64,000 bases of DNA, taken from Anisus vortex. Its lineage: Eukaryota > Mollusca > Gastropoda > Planorbidae. Shown here piece after piece: positions 1-10,152 of this stretch; the stretch's first letter is position 1; the number at the start of each line of letters is the position of its first letter. A program made the position numbers and the translations under genes. The stretch covers positions 46,072,215 to 46,136,214 of the forward strand of contig OX421497.1 of assembly GCA_949126835.1 (NCBI GenBank). Reading direction: 5' to 3'. Under the pieces are notes generated by a model. It was not told the DNA's origin. It did no database searches and was given only the letters and a program-made list of their open reading frames with translations.

Positions 1-1767
1 AACGCTGTGTGTAAAGGGGATATCGGCTACGTTTTAAAAGAAATCTGTGTGCATTCGAAATCGAGAAAATATGAATATGGTATTCAAAACTTAGGCCATG
101 TTTATGAATGCAACATTCAATGCCCTATACATTACATATGCATTTCTAGTAAAACAAAAATTAAAAGTGCTAATGATTCAACACCATTTACACTGAAGGC
201 TGTGGAGATTGACATATATCTTTACACCATTTCAAATCATATTGTTTCAGACTTAATGTATACATTACCAAATATTGTTTATGTAAAATTTCGAGGTTCT
301 CATTGTAATATAAAGAGTTTAGACGATGAATTTCGTTACTGGGATTTTTCACAGCTCTTGATCCTTGACCTCAGTTACAATTCTATAAGCTCTAGTGATG
401 ATTTAAGATCTTTAGTAAATTCAACAAACTTAAAATCGTTAAATGTTTCTCATAATAAAAATCTTAAAATACTGGAAAATTTTACTTTTCCGATATCTTT
501 AGAAATTATTGATTTATCTTATACTAATATACGAAAACTAAAAGGAAATGTTTTTGATAAATTACTTTATTTACGACATTTGAATTTAAGTTACACCTTA
601 GTTTCTCAATTCAAAGATATGGGATTACCTGAATACTATAACTTAGATACACTGAGGCTTGATGGTGTCATTATAACAAACATTGAACCAAACTTCTTTA
701 AAGGATTGTCAATAGAATCTGGTTTATGGGTTAAAGACTTTACATTGTGTTGTTCTGTAGTTTTAAACACAAATATATCAGTAGACAAATGTCATGCATC
801 TGATTATTCAATTTCTTCGTGTAATCATCTTGTTGGTGACAAAGCAAAGAGATTTGTTATCTGGATAGTTGCAGGGTTGACTCTTGTAGGAAATGGAATT
901 GTATTGGTCGAAAGAATAGGTTGGAATAGACAGATATTCAAGAAAGCATATGATCTTTTCATAACAGGATTGGCAATGTCAGATTTTATAATGGGACTGT
1001 ATTTGATCATTATCGCTTGTTCCGATATTTACTTCAAGGAGATGTATGGACTGAAAGACTTTCAGTGGAGAACTAGTGTTTTATGTCGTTTTGCTGGATT
1101 TCTTTCTACACTTTCAAGTGAAACTTCCACATTTTTTATCTGTTTGATTACTTTAGATCGATTCTTTACTATCAAATACCCATTCGGGGAGCACAGATTC
1201 AATAATACAAGTAAACTGTTATCATTTATATCTGTTGGGATTGTTGGTTTTGTAGTGGCATTACTTCCTATTGTTATTCCAGAATGGGAAAATTATTCCT
1301 CTAATGGACTATGTCTGGCTATGCCTTTTAGTTCGGAAAAATATATTGGCTGGGAACTTTCATTTGTGATATTTGTTGTTTTGAATTTTCTCCTGTTCGT
1401 GTTTATAGCTCTTGGTCAGTTGGCAATTTTTCTAAACTATAACAAAATAAATCGATCCAATTCAAGTATCAGACGTAATCAAAGTAGAAGGCGGCAAGAT
1501 TTGAATGTAGCCAAAAAGTTAGCCTTTGTAGCACTGACCAATTTTTTGTGCTGGTTTCCGATCGGGATACTTGGATTTGTTTCAGTTCTAGGTCACCCAT
1601 TTGACCTTGAAATCTACGCCTGGATCGCAGTTTTTGTATTACCGATAAACTCTGCGTTGAACCCAATTATTTACACATTACCAGCTATATACAACAAATG
1701 TTCTGCTTCAATGCTTATGTTTTCATCGGACTTTAAAAAAGATGACATAAGCTTGAACACAGTGTAG
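1..1767 (+). CDS. GRL101-like LRR/rhodopsin-type G-protein coupled receptor, copy 1 (5' part outside window)
   Basis: The reading frame is open from base 1 to the TAG at 1765-1767, so the gene enters from upstream; the GTG at 7 is not a real start. The visible part has a Cys-rich linker, leucine-rich repeats (LILDLSYNSI, LKSLNVSHNKN, LEIIDLSYTNI, LRHLNLSYT), a Cys-containing LRR cap, and seven hydrophobic segments with class-A signatures: GN in TM1, LAMSDFIMG in TM2, LDRFF at the end of TM3, CWFPIG in TM6 and NSALNPIIY in TM7. LRR plus 7TM with upstream LDLa repeats is the plan of Lymnaea GRL101 and of relaxin/LGR-type receptors; a plasma-membrane receptor role is inferred and no ligand can be named. 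Copy 2 at 17046-22741 aligns throughout (base 1 matches 20981), with a two-codon length difference near residue 20. The C-terminal tail is short, with Ser/Thr and Lys. Confidence 0.93.
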   Translation, partial: NAVCKGDIGYVLKEICVHSKSRKYEYGIQNLGHVYECNIQCPIHYICISSKTKIKSANDSTPFTLKAVEIDIYLYTISNHIVSDLMYTLPNIVYVKFRGSHCNIKSLDDEFRYWDFSQLLILDLSYNSISSSDDLRSLVNSTNLKSLNVSHNKNLKILENFTFPISLEIIDLSYTNIRKLKGNVFDKLLYLRHLNLSYTLVSQFKDMGLPEYYNLDTLRLDGVIITNIEPNFFKGLSIESGLWVKDFTLCCSVVLNTNISVDKCHASDYSISSCNHLVGDKAKRFVIWIVAGLTLVGNGIVLVERIGWNRQIFKKAYDLFITGLAMSDFIMGLYLIIIACSDIYFKEMYGLKDFQWRTSVLCRFAGFLSTLSSETSTFFICLITLDRFFTIKYPFGEHRFNNTSKLLSFISVGIVGFVVALLPIVIPEWENYSSNGLCLAMPFSSEKYIGWELSFVIFVVLNFLLFVFIALGQLAIFLNYNKINRSNSSIRRNQSRRRQDLNVAKKLAFVALTNFLCWFPIGILGFVSVLGHPFDLEIYAWIAVFVLPINSALNPIIYTLPAIYNKCSASMLMFSSDFKKDDISLNTV

Positions 1768-2700
1768 CGTTCTATATGACAACATTTTACAGAGAGCCTA
1801 TTATCTTCATTATGTAACTCTAGATCTATATAGGCTTGACATTTTCGTTTTTCTTCATGTAATTTACACATTTTCTTGGTGTTATGAACATTTTGAAAAA
1901 TTATTTTGTGTGTGATCGTGTGCTCTTATACATACAGGTATGTCTATGTGTATATGATAATTTCTATATATCAGTTTTCATGAATTGAATGTGTGATTAT
2001 TCAATTTTAAAACTTATTATTTTTTTCTTTAATTATACAACAGTTTTCTTGTTAGAGTGTTTAACGTTTAGAATTTTTTGTTTTAAATCCTATTTAATTT
2101 TTTTTTCAAAATTTTCTATTGGTTTCAAATAATCTGTACAATCTTACATTGTACAATCCATTGTTATCTGTTTTGTTTTGTAAAGAAGAATAATGTATTG
2201 TAAAATGTGAAAACGTAGAACTATCACAATTTGTTTTATATTAACACTTACATTACTATATCTACACATTACATTTTTAATATTGAATTTTTGTTCATTT
2301 TAAATTATATTAAACGGAGATTTATTAAAACTAGGATGTTCTGAGTATCCTTCATTATTACAATAATATTAATTCAATCAAAATATGAAAATAAATATGT
2401 GTGTTTGTTTGTGATTATGATAAAGAGTGAACCATTGGAATAACAGCTATATTATTAAAATAATAAATTTGGAAAAAAATGGACCAATGTAATCAGGTCA
2501 CCGGTGGTGCGGCGCCCCAGAAGTTATAATTCTTTAAGTTATTTAAAAGAGTTTTGTAAAAAGAAAATACATCTACAAATAGACAAGGCTAATTATTTAC
2601 TAAGAGTTTTAAATGTTTATAACAATATGATAAATACAATTTTTTTTCTTTCATTGAATAATATTTTTTCCTAAAATGTTGTAAGACACAATAAAAACTA
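1768..2700 (+). other. 3' UTR/flank of receptor copy 1, duplicated at 22742-23580
   Basis: This AT-rich stretch has no credible gene. It aligns along its length with the DNA after receptor copy 2, starting from the shared bases just after the stop codon. The duplication therefore included the 3' flank, and divergence here is visibly higher than in the 7TM coding part. Confidence 0.75.
2390..2395 (+). promoter_or_regulatory. Candidate polyadenylation signal AATAAA, receptor copy 1
   Basis: An AATAAA hexamer lies about 620 bases after the stop and is conserved at the equivalent place after copy 2 (23360-23365). Conservation in both flanks makes it a better candidate than other AATAAA-like strings nearby. 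Confidence 0.45.
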
Positions 2701-2764
2701 ATAATTCAGAAACTCGACACAAGGCTCATTACAAGAGAATATTTACAACTTTTAATTAGTGTGA

Positions 2765-2985
2765 AGAGAGGAAGGGAACAACTGCAAGACAGTCCTGCAC
2801 TGGACTCCAGAGGGAAAATAAAAGAGAGTTCGACCAATAGTAACCTGGCGCAGAACAGTGGAGCAGGAATTAAAGGAATTAAAGGAATTAGGTCACTCCT
2901 GGGGTACGATCGGAATTGTCGCACGTGACAGAGAAAGATGGAAAGACTTTGTTGCTGCGTCCATCACGTTTGGGCAGTAAGTAAG
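2765..2985 (+). pseudogene. LINE ORF2 C-terminal fragment in 3' flank of receptor copy 1
   Basis: On the plus strand, with a frameshift, it reads as the end of a non-LTR reverse-transcriptase polyprotein: a WTPEGK-like stretch, basic residues, TWRRTVE, then ELGHSWGTIGIVARDRERW and a final FVAA, as seen at the C-termini of many invertebrate LINE ORF2 proteins. The same fragment lies after receptor copy 2 (23640-23855), so it was present before the duplication. No terminal repeats are visible. Confidence 0.7.
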
Positions 2986-3071
2986 TATAATTAGTTTAAC
3001 ATTAATAGTTATATCACCTAACCTAGAAACACTGGAAGAAGAAGGGCTAAGAGAAAAGTGTTTAAAATATA

Positions 3072-3711
3072 CAGGGTAGGCCAATACAATTTTACCTTTT
3101 GAGTTTTCAAAACTCAAAGGGCGAATGACATAATGATAAGGATGGGCTTGGGCACAGAATCTCATATTCTGCATATTAACATGTCCATTGAGGTGGAAAT
3201 GTGCTTGATTAGGTCCAACAAAACGGGGTGATCTTCAATGCATTGACTGATGTTTCTACGAAAGGTTAGTCTCTCTTCTCCACGTGCTGCTATCTGATCT
3301 TGCAAAATCTGAATTCTGTATTGAAAAAAGATAAAGGTCTGTGTTCAGTATGCATCTAACAGTGGTCACACGTCCTGTTTCATTGAACGTCTGCAGAAGT
3401 AAAAGTAAAAGTACCCGTCGGCCCGAAGTGATCCAAAGGTCCGACAAAGCAGCGTTAAACAGTTTGCAGAAGATGTCTGATTTCTTCCCGGAAAGTCAAT
3501 TGTGAATCGTCGCTGAGTGTGGGTTACCGATTTTAATTCCAATTATGCTTCCACCATCTTCATTTCATCCTTCACATTATATTGCTTTTGATCCATGGGG
3601 GTGAGAATTCAGCGTTTTGTTGTTAATATTCCTGAATATGAAAAGATATTTGTTGTTATTTTGAAAATCGTAAGAATATAAAAAGTGGTAACATATTATC
3701 GTTCCACCCTG
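3072..3711 (-). mobile_element. Internally deleted Tc1/mariner-superfamily element
   Basis: The ends are imperfect inverted repeats (CAGGGTAGGCCAATA on the left; CAGGGTGGAACGATA on the right, read inward) flanked by TA at 3070-3071 and 3712-3713, the standard Tc1/mariner target duplication. The minus strand carries transposase scraps, best seen as HVNMQNMRFCAQAHP followed by YHYVIRPL, which resembles the stretch before the second catalytic Asp in mariner-type transposases. At about 640 bp with broken frames it cannot encode a full transposase. The matching position after receptor copy 2 (near 23945) lacks the element. Confidence 0.75.
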
Positions 3712-3721
3712 TATATATATA

Positions 3722-3923
3722 GGTTGCAACCATTATGTCTATTTGTTGTGTTGTTTTCCATTGTGTGAACTGTGAGAGTGCTGCCCCTTTTGTTGTTTAC
3801 CCATAATCCCCTAGTATGTTAGCGACGTCCTTGTTCTACCATTTTGAATGTACTAGTCTTCATTACATAATAAAGTCTGAGTACAATTACACACTGTGTC
3901 TTTACATTTCTCGATTTATTACA
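3722..3923 (+). repeat. Left LTR of Gypsy element 1
   Basis: It starts GGTTGCAACC (the right copy starts TGTTGCAACC, so the first base has mutated) and ends TTATTACA. It contains AATAAAG, a likely polyadenylation signal. The right copy matches with scattered substitutions. Confidence 0.85.
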
Positions 3924-3938
3924 TTGGCGACGAGGATA
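3924..3938 (+). promoter_or_regulatory. Putative primer-binding site of Gypsy element 1
   Basis: TTGGCGACGAGGATA directly follows the left LTR, where a tRNA primer-binding site is expected. The tRNA identity was not determined. Confidence 0.5.
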
Positions 3939-3990
3939 AACTTGTATATTTACTTATATTTACGTATATTATTAGTAATTCATATTTCAA

Positions 3991-5082
3991 ATGCCTTTAA
4001 TCGGCCATATTAATGAGTTTAAACTTGGTTCAAATTGGGACGAGTATACAGATATACTCGAAAACTTTTTCGGTGCGAATGGCATAGAAAATGATGAAAA
4101 ACGGCGACAGGTATTTTTAGCTACTGTTGGGCCAGATGCATACCATTTAATATCAACGCTTACTGCCCCTGAGAAGCCAGCTACTAAAACGTTTGCTGAG
4201 CTTGTGTCACTGGTAAAGCACCACGTTAACCCGGCACCAAGTCGCATTGTTTCAAGGTTCAAATATTATACAATTAAAAGGAAGGAGGGGGAAACTATTG
4301 CAAGTTTTGTTACACGATTAAGGCAGGCTGCAACAGATTGTAGGTTTTCTGACCTTAGCGAGCAACTTAGGGACATTTTCATTGTTGGTATAAACAACGA
4401 GGCCTTGCAAAGGAAATTATTGTCTCTGCCGGACACAATAACATTTTACACGGCACTGGAGACGGCTTTGGCATTGGAAGCTGCCGAGTATAATGCAAAG
4501 GACATACTCGAGGCGGCCACGGCCTGGGCTACCTCGACTAATGAAGGCCTACAGGAAGTCAACAAAGTGCAAGCTCAAGTAAAACCCAAGTTTCCTTTGA
4601 CATGTTTCGGCTGTGGGGGGTCTCATCTCAGGCAAGATTGCCGGTTCAAAGATGCCATCTGCCATGGCTGCAATAGGAAGGGTCATATCCAAAGAGCCTG
4701 TAGAACCACTAATGTCAAACCACCACAGGCTAAGGTACCTAAGTTCAAAAGGTTCCCCAACATGTCACGATCAAATCCGACTAACATTGTACATCAGGAA
4801 GAGCACTCTTCTGATGAGTGTTTCTCATTATCTAGTGTTGCTTTACTACAGAAGAAAATTCCTTCAATAGATGTGGTGTTACAGGTAGAGTCTAGGGACA
4901 TAAGGATGCAGGTGGATACAGGGGCCTCTCTTACAATTAGTTCACAACATACATACAGAGAGTTCTTCCAGGACGTTAAGCTGTCGACGTTTCACAGCGC
5001 TATAACTACCTATACAGGAGATCCCATCGTTGTGTATGGGTATGCAAACGTTAACGTTAACGTCTTGGCCGAAATTGGTTAA
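3991..5082 (+). pseudogene. Gypsy element 1 gag-protease ORF (363 aa, 3' end truncated)
   Basis: The ATG at 3991 opens a Gypsy capsid-like region (a sequence around IASFVTRLRQAATDCRF is typical), then two CCHC zinc knuckles (CFGCGGSHLRQDC and CHGCNRKGHIQRAC), then a retropepsin active site in MQVDTGASLTI. The frame stops at 5082 inside the protease region, and the next stretch resumes in another frame, so the gag-pol junction is damaged. The product would be capsid, nucleocapsid and protease for RNA packaging and processing. Confidence 0.88.
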
Positions 5083-5126
5083 CAGCTATTCGCCTAGACT
5101 GGAACAGCATCAATATTATCCAAACC

Positions 5127-7966
5127 GTGAATATTGATGACTTGCTATTGAAATATTCAGCTATTTTTGAAGGAAGCCTCTGCAAATACAATGGTCCACC
5201 AGTCACAATTTTCATTGACCCAGAAGCACAACCTCGGTTTTTTAAGGCCAGACCAGTACCTTATGCCATCAGGAACAAAGTACAAGAGGCAATTGATAAG
5301 AATGTAGAACTTGGCATATGGGAGGCGGTTGATTACAGCGATTGGGCAGCCCCCGTGGTGCCTGTTTTGAAAACCGATGGCACAATACGGCTTTGTGGTG
5401 ACTACAAGGTAACGATAAATCAAGCCTGTAAGGTTGACCCTTACCCCCTGCCTAGAATTGAAGACATGTTTGCAGAATTAAGAGGTGGACAAACATTTAC
5501 AAAAATTGATTTGCATCGAGCCTATTCACAGATACCCGTGGATGAGGAGTACCACTAATATCTGACTGTAAACACTCACATGAGCATGTTTAAAGTGAAA
5601 CGTCTCCCATTCGGTGTTAACGCAGCAGTGCGCTGTTTAAATTTCAAAGAATTATCTGTAATGTATTGAAAGGACTAAAAGATGTCAGCGTTTATCTAGA
5701 TGACATTCTTGTGACAGGGAGAGATAATTGCGAGCATTTTAAAAATGTTGAACGTGTGCTTGAGCGCCTCATGCAAGCAGGGCTGCAGGCAAATAAAAAC
5801 AAATGTATGTTCATGCAACCTTCAGTTGAGTATCTGGGTAACCGTATAGACGCGGAGGGTCTTCATCCTATCCCAGCGAAGGTGAAGGCTGTAAAGGAAG
5901 CACCGACACCTACAAATAAAACAGAACTTCGAAGTTTTCTTGGCCTCATAATCTACCACGCTAGGTTCCTCGTGAATCTTTCTGCTGAGCTTGCATCATT
6001 GTACGAGCTTACGAAAAAGGACGTTTCTTGGAAATGGGGGAAACGAGAGGAAACAGTTTTTCACTATGCAAAGGACATGATAAGTACTTCTGATTTATTG
6101 GTTCATTACAACCCACTTTTACCACTTCTGGTACAATTTGACGCCTCGCCGAAAGGAATCGGTGCGGTGCTAAGTCATAGGTATGCCGATGGCACAGACC
6201 GACACATAGCATTCGCATCCCGTAGCTTGAATCCAGCTGAAATGAACTATTCACAAATTGACAGGGAGGCCCTGGCTTTGGTATTTGGGGTCACTAAATT
6301 CCATCAATATCTTTATGGCCGAACAGGAAATGATAGATTCATCCTCGTGACAGACTACAAGCCCTTGACCTACTTGTTTGGCCATGACTGCACAATTCCA
6401 GCTATGGCGTCGGCACGGATACAAAGATGGGCATTAACACTTTCTGCCTATAATTACAGCATTGGATACAAGCGAGGAGTTGATAATGCTAATGCGGATT
6501 CTTTGAGTCGACTTCCCCTCCCGGACCTACCTCAATCTGTAACAATGCCTCAAGAAATGGTTTTGGTTGTCAACATGGTCGACTCAGCTGCTCCGTTAGT
6601 GAGTTCTCAGGAGATTCGGACCGAGACGCAACGGGACCGTGTTCTGTCAAAAGTGTTTCAATGGGTCCGGTGGGGTTGGCCAGGCAAAGTTGATAAGTGT
6701 TATAATGCATTTTACATTAGGAAGGAGGAACTATCAATCATGGATGGCTGTCTCCTAGCAAATGTCGCGAGGCAGTTTTGTGTCTACTTCATGATACTCA
6801 CATAGGTATATCAAGGATGAAGGCTACAGGCAGAAGCTACGTCTGGTGACCAGGAATGGACCATGATATTGAGTCACCAGTGAGAGAGTGTTCGTCATGT
6901 GACAAAAATCAAAATGTACCAGCGGTGGCAGAGCTCCACCCTTGGGAATGGCCAAGTTCTCCCTGGTCTAGGGTTCACATTGATCATGCCGGTCCTTTCA
7001 TGGGTAAACTCTTTCTGATTGTAATTGATGCCCATTCGAAATGGCTAGAAGTGATAAATGTTCCTAATACATCAACCCAGGCATCTATCATTGCACTCAG
7101 TGGAATATTTGCAACTCATGGTCTTCCAGTCACTCTAGTATCGGACAATGGTACGGCATGCACTAGTGATGATTTCCAAAGATTCTGCACAAGGCATGGA
7201 ATTAAACACATCCGCTCGGCTCCACGACATCCATCTACCAATGGACTTGCAGAAAGGGCAGTTCAAATCTTCAAGTCTAGCATCAGGAAAATGGAAAATA
7301 TTATTCCGTGGGAAATGCGGCTAAACTAATTCTTGTTCAAATACAGAACCACGCCCCAAAGCACAACCCAAGAGACTCCATCACAGTTGCTGATGAACCG
7401 GTGCCTGCGTACACCCATTTCAATGCTCCAGGCTGATTTAAAAAGTCGCGTAGAGACAAAACAAGCGCTGCAGGACCAGTCGCACGATAAATGTTGCAAG
7501 ACACGCACTTTCGCACTAGGTGATAAAGTTTATACTCATAGTGGTGGTTCTAGAGTCGAGTGGTAGCCGGGGACCGTAGAGTCAGTGACCGGTCCACTGA
7601 CAGATGGAAGAACGGTAAAGAGACATGTAGACCATATTCGTAATAGGTATGCGGACATTCCGGATCTTGATCTTACAGAAGAGGTTCATAATAAATCCAC
7701 AACCAATTCATCTTCAAGAGGCAATGTAGAGCCTGAGTTTCAGACAGCAAAACCGGAGGAAATAGTGAACATTCCAGCAACGGAAGCTCCGCCATTAAAT
7801 CAGTCGGTCTCTCATGCAGCCCTGGTACCTCGGGTTTCGGACATACCAATACCATCTCTGGAAAATCAGTTGTCACCTGTATCCCCAGTACCTCGAACAT
7901 CAGGTCGTAAGGCGTGTTCCAGAACAATTTGGATCTTGGGCCACCTAGAAATTAAAGGAGGAGGAA
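5127..7966 (+). pseudogene. Gypsy element 1 pol remnant: RT, RNase H, integrase
   Basis: Frame segments 5127-5558, 5666-6805, 6856-7329, 7333-7566 and 7585-8013 together form pol. Visible parts are RT (TIRLCGDYK, KIDLHRAYSQIP, VYLDDILVTG), RNase H (QFDASPKGIGAVL, DREALAL, NADSLSRLP), and an integrase core with Asp in HIDHAGP, Asp in VSDNGT and Glu in LAERAVQ. An in-frame TAA replaces a sense codon at 5556-5558, a frameshift follows near 5640, another lies near 6805, and a TAA sits at 7327-7329. The zinc-binding part of integrase lies across the 6805 break. Non-functional. Confidence 0.9.
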
Positions 7967-8095
7967 TGTTGCAACCATTATGTCTATTTGTTGTATTGTT
8001 TTCCATTGTGTGAACTGTGAGAGTGCTGCCCCTTTTAATTGTTTACCCATAATCCCCTAGTATGTTAGCGACGTCCTTGTTCTACCATTTTGAAT
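7967..8095 (+). repeat. Right LTR of Gypsy element 1, 5' portion
   Basis: TGTTGCAACC at 7967 directly follows the polypurine tract and matches the left LTR up to TTTTGAAT, where a LINE interrupts it. The remainder resumes at 10079. Confidence 0.88.
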
Positions 8096-10073
8096 AATAA
8101 TAATAATAATAATAATAATGACATTTGTATAGCGCTGCCAACAAGCAAAATGCAAGCTCAGAGCGCATTTAACATACAACTCAGAACACGGATACAATCT
8201 ATAGGCTAAGAGATAAAAAAACTAAATAATGATTCAAAACTTTACAAACATGGAACAAATCAAACAACCAAAACAAAATAACCGACCTAACATATAAGTA
8301 AGACAGTAGGGCTCAAAGCATGTTAATTAAGATAATTGAAATAATGAGTTTTTATGTTCTTTTTGAAGGAATCAATGGAGCTTGTTTGCCTGAGTTGAAT
8401 GGGAAGTAGATTCCACACCTTCGGACCGGATACTGATTAGGCTCTAAGGCCAACGGTCGTCAGAGAGAAACGGGGCTCTTCCAGAAGCGATGAGTTGGCA
8501 GAACGAAGTGTTCTTTGAGGGACATATGGTGTGATGAGTTCTTTGAGACAGGACGGAAACTCGTTATTAAAAATGCACTGATGGCAAAGTAGCGCCACTT
8601 TATACTCAATTCTGGCTTTCACGGGGAGCCAATGGAGCGAGCGGAGAAGGGCGGTTCCCGAGTCTCGCCTTTATTTGCGCAAGACCAAGCGCGCAGTACT
8701 GGTCTGTATTCTCTGTAGCCTGGCGATTTTGTCTTCGGGCAGGCCGACTAGCAGGGAGTTACAATAGTCGATACGGGAAAGTATCAGAGCGACTGCCAGT
8801 GTCTTTGCAGAGTCAGTGGACTAATAGGGACGTATTTGGCCCAGTCTACGAAACTGTAGATATAGACATCTGCACATATGAGATATATGTTGGTCGAAAG
8901 ACAGCGTGGGATCCAGTTAAACACCAAGATTCTTCACTTTGTTAACAAAAGGCACCTGGCAGTTTATCACGGTGATGGATTCTGAACCGGTGAATTTGAC
9001 CAAATTTCTCTTGGTTCCAAGTCGGATTATCTCATTTCCTCATTCATTTTAAGCCCATTTCTCCCCGACCACGAATAGACGTTGGCGATTGCACTACTGA
9101 CCTTTGCAGCGAGTCGTGGGTCATCAAGATGGAACGCATGATCGTACAGTTGCGTGTCATCGGCGTAGAAGCGATACGAAATTTCGAACGGTTTGATGAC
9201 CTGGCCGATTGGATACACGTACATTGCAAACATCACTGGTCCTAGAACAGATCCTTGGGGCACTCCATATTTCAGCGTTGAAGGTGCCGAGAGGAACTCA
9301 TTTATAGCAACACTTTGAGTGCGCTCAGACAGGTATGACCTAAACCAACGAAGAACACAGCCTGAGCAGCCAAATGTGGTTGCAAGCCTGTCAATCAGGA
9401 TCTCATGGTCTAGAGTGTCAAAAGCGGCAGACAGGTCGAGCATTGCCAGAATAGACACATGCCCCGAGTCCGATGTGCATAGTAGGTCGTTGACAACCCT
9501 GACCAAAGCCGTCTCCGTGCTATGACTCTTTCGATAGGCGGACTGAAACTGCTCCAAGAGGCAATGCTGCTCCAAGTGAGGCAATAACTGTTTTAGCACA
9601 ATGCGCTCCAAGACTTTCGAAAGGAATGGAAGGTTGGATACAGGCCGATAGTTTTTTAAGCACTCAGGATCGAGGCTAGGCTTCTTTAAGAGGGGCTTAA
9701 CCAGTGCATTTTTCATTGATTGACGCACAATACCTGAAGCTAATGAAGCATTCGTCATCGTAGTGATCGAAGGTATTAGTTTGTTGATACAATCATTGAA
9801 GAGAGAGACAGGGATGGGATCGAGTTCGCAAGACGTTTTAGGCATCTTACTAATAATTTCCTTAACAGATGCTTCAGATACTGAGTGAAACTCACTGAGA
9901 TGAGAACCCTGGAAGACTGGATCATTGTGGAGCAGACTTGTTTGATTGTCTAGGTCTTCCCTAATTTTCTTGATCCTGTCTGTGAAAAATTGATTAAAGG
10001 AGTCAGGGAGGTCGGCAGGGGGAATGAAACATGGTAGTACAGGTTTACCTGCACCACCCAACATCTCTGTAAA
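8096..10073 (-). mobile_element. 5'-truncated CR1/L2-type LINE inside the right Gypsy LTR
   Basis: The insertion is bounded by TGAAT at 8091-8095 and 10074-10078, an exact duplication of LTR sequence. On the minus strand it runs from a truncated RT ORF to a 3' tail reading GCTATACAAATGTCATTATT and continuing as (ATT)n, which appears here as the (TAA)n tract from about 8095 to 8118. Short microsatellite 3' ends are typical of CR1/L2 LINEs. It is younger than the Gypsy element it splits. Confidence 0.9.
9027..10064 (-). pseudogene. LINE reverse transcriptase fragment (CR1/L2-like), 345 codons
   Basis: RT motifs in order: KPLLKKPSLDPECLKNYRPV, LEQFQSAYRKSHSTETAL, MLDLSAAFDTLDHEILI, YGVPQGSVLGPVMF and YRFYADDTQL (catalytic ADD). 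The ORF begins at the truncated 5' boundary of the insertion, so the endonuclease and N-terminal RT are missing, and the first Met is not a genuine start. After the stop near 9027 the frame is broken, but thumb and tail residues (ILSRIDYCNSLLVGLPEDK, about 8740-8800) continue in another frame. It cannot retrotranspose on its own. Confidence 0.9.
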
Positions 10074-10152
10074 TGAATGTATTAGTCTTCATTACATAAT
10101 AAAGTCTGAGTACAATTATACACTGTGTCTTTACATTTCTCGATTTATTACA
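10074..10152 (+). repeat. Right LTR of Gypsy element 1, 3' portion
   Basis: The LTR resumes after the LINE with the duplicated TGAAT, then matches the left LTR to its end at TTATTACA, followed by TATATATA. Confidence 0.87.

Larger units (their letters stand above)
3722..10152 (+). mobile_element. Degenerate Ty3/Gypsy LTR retrotransposon (gag-pro-RT-RH-IN order)
   Basis: Two LTRs of about 200 bp (3722-3923, and 7967-10152 split by a LINE) flank gag and pol. Bases next to both ends are TATATA-like, consistent with a short target duplication. A polypurine run (AAAGGAGGAGGAA, 7954-7966) directly precedes the right LTR. The domain order is the ordinary Gypsy one, with integrase last. The pol frames are broken by stops and frameshifts, so the element is dead. 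Protein style suggests a Mag- or K02A2.6-like lineage, but the clade is not determined. Confidence 0.9.
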
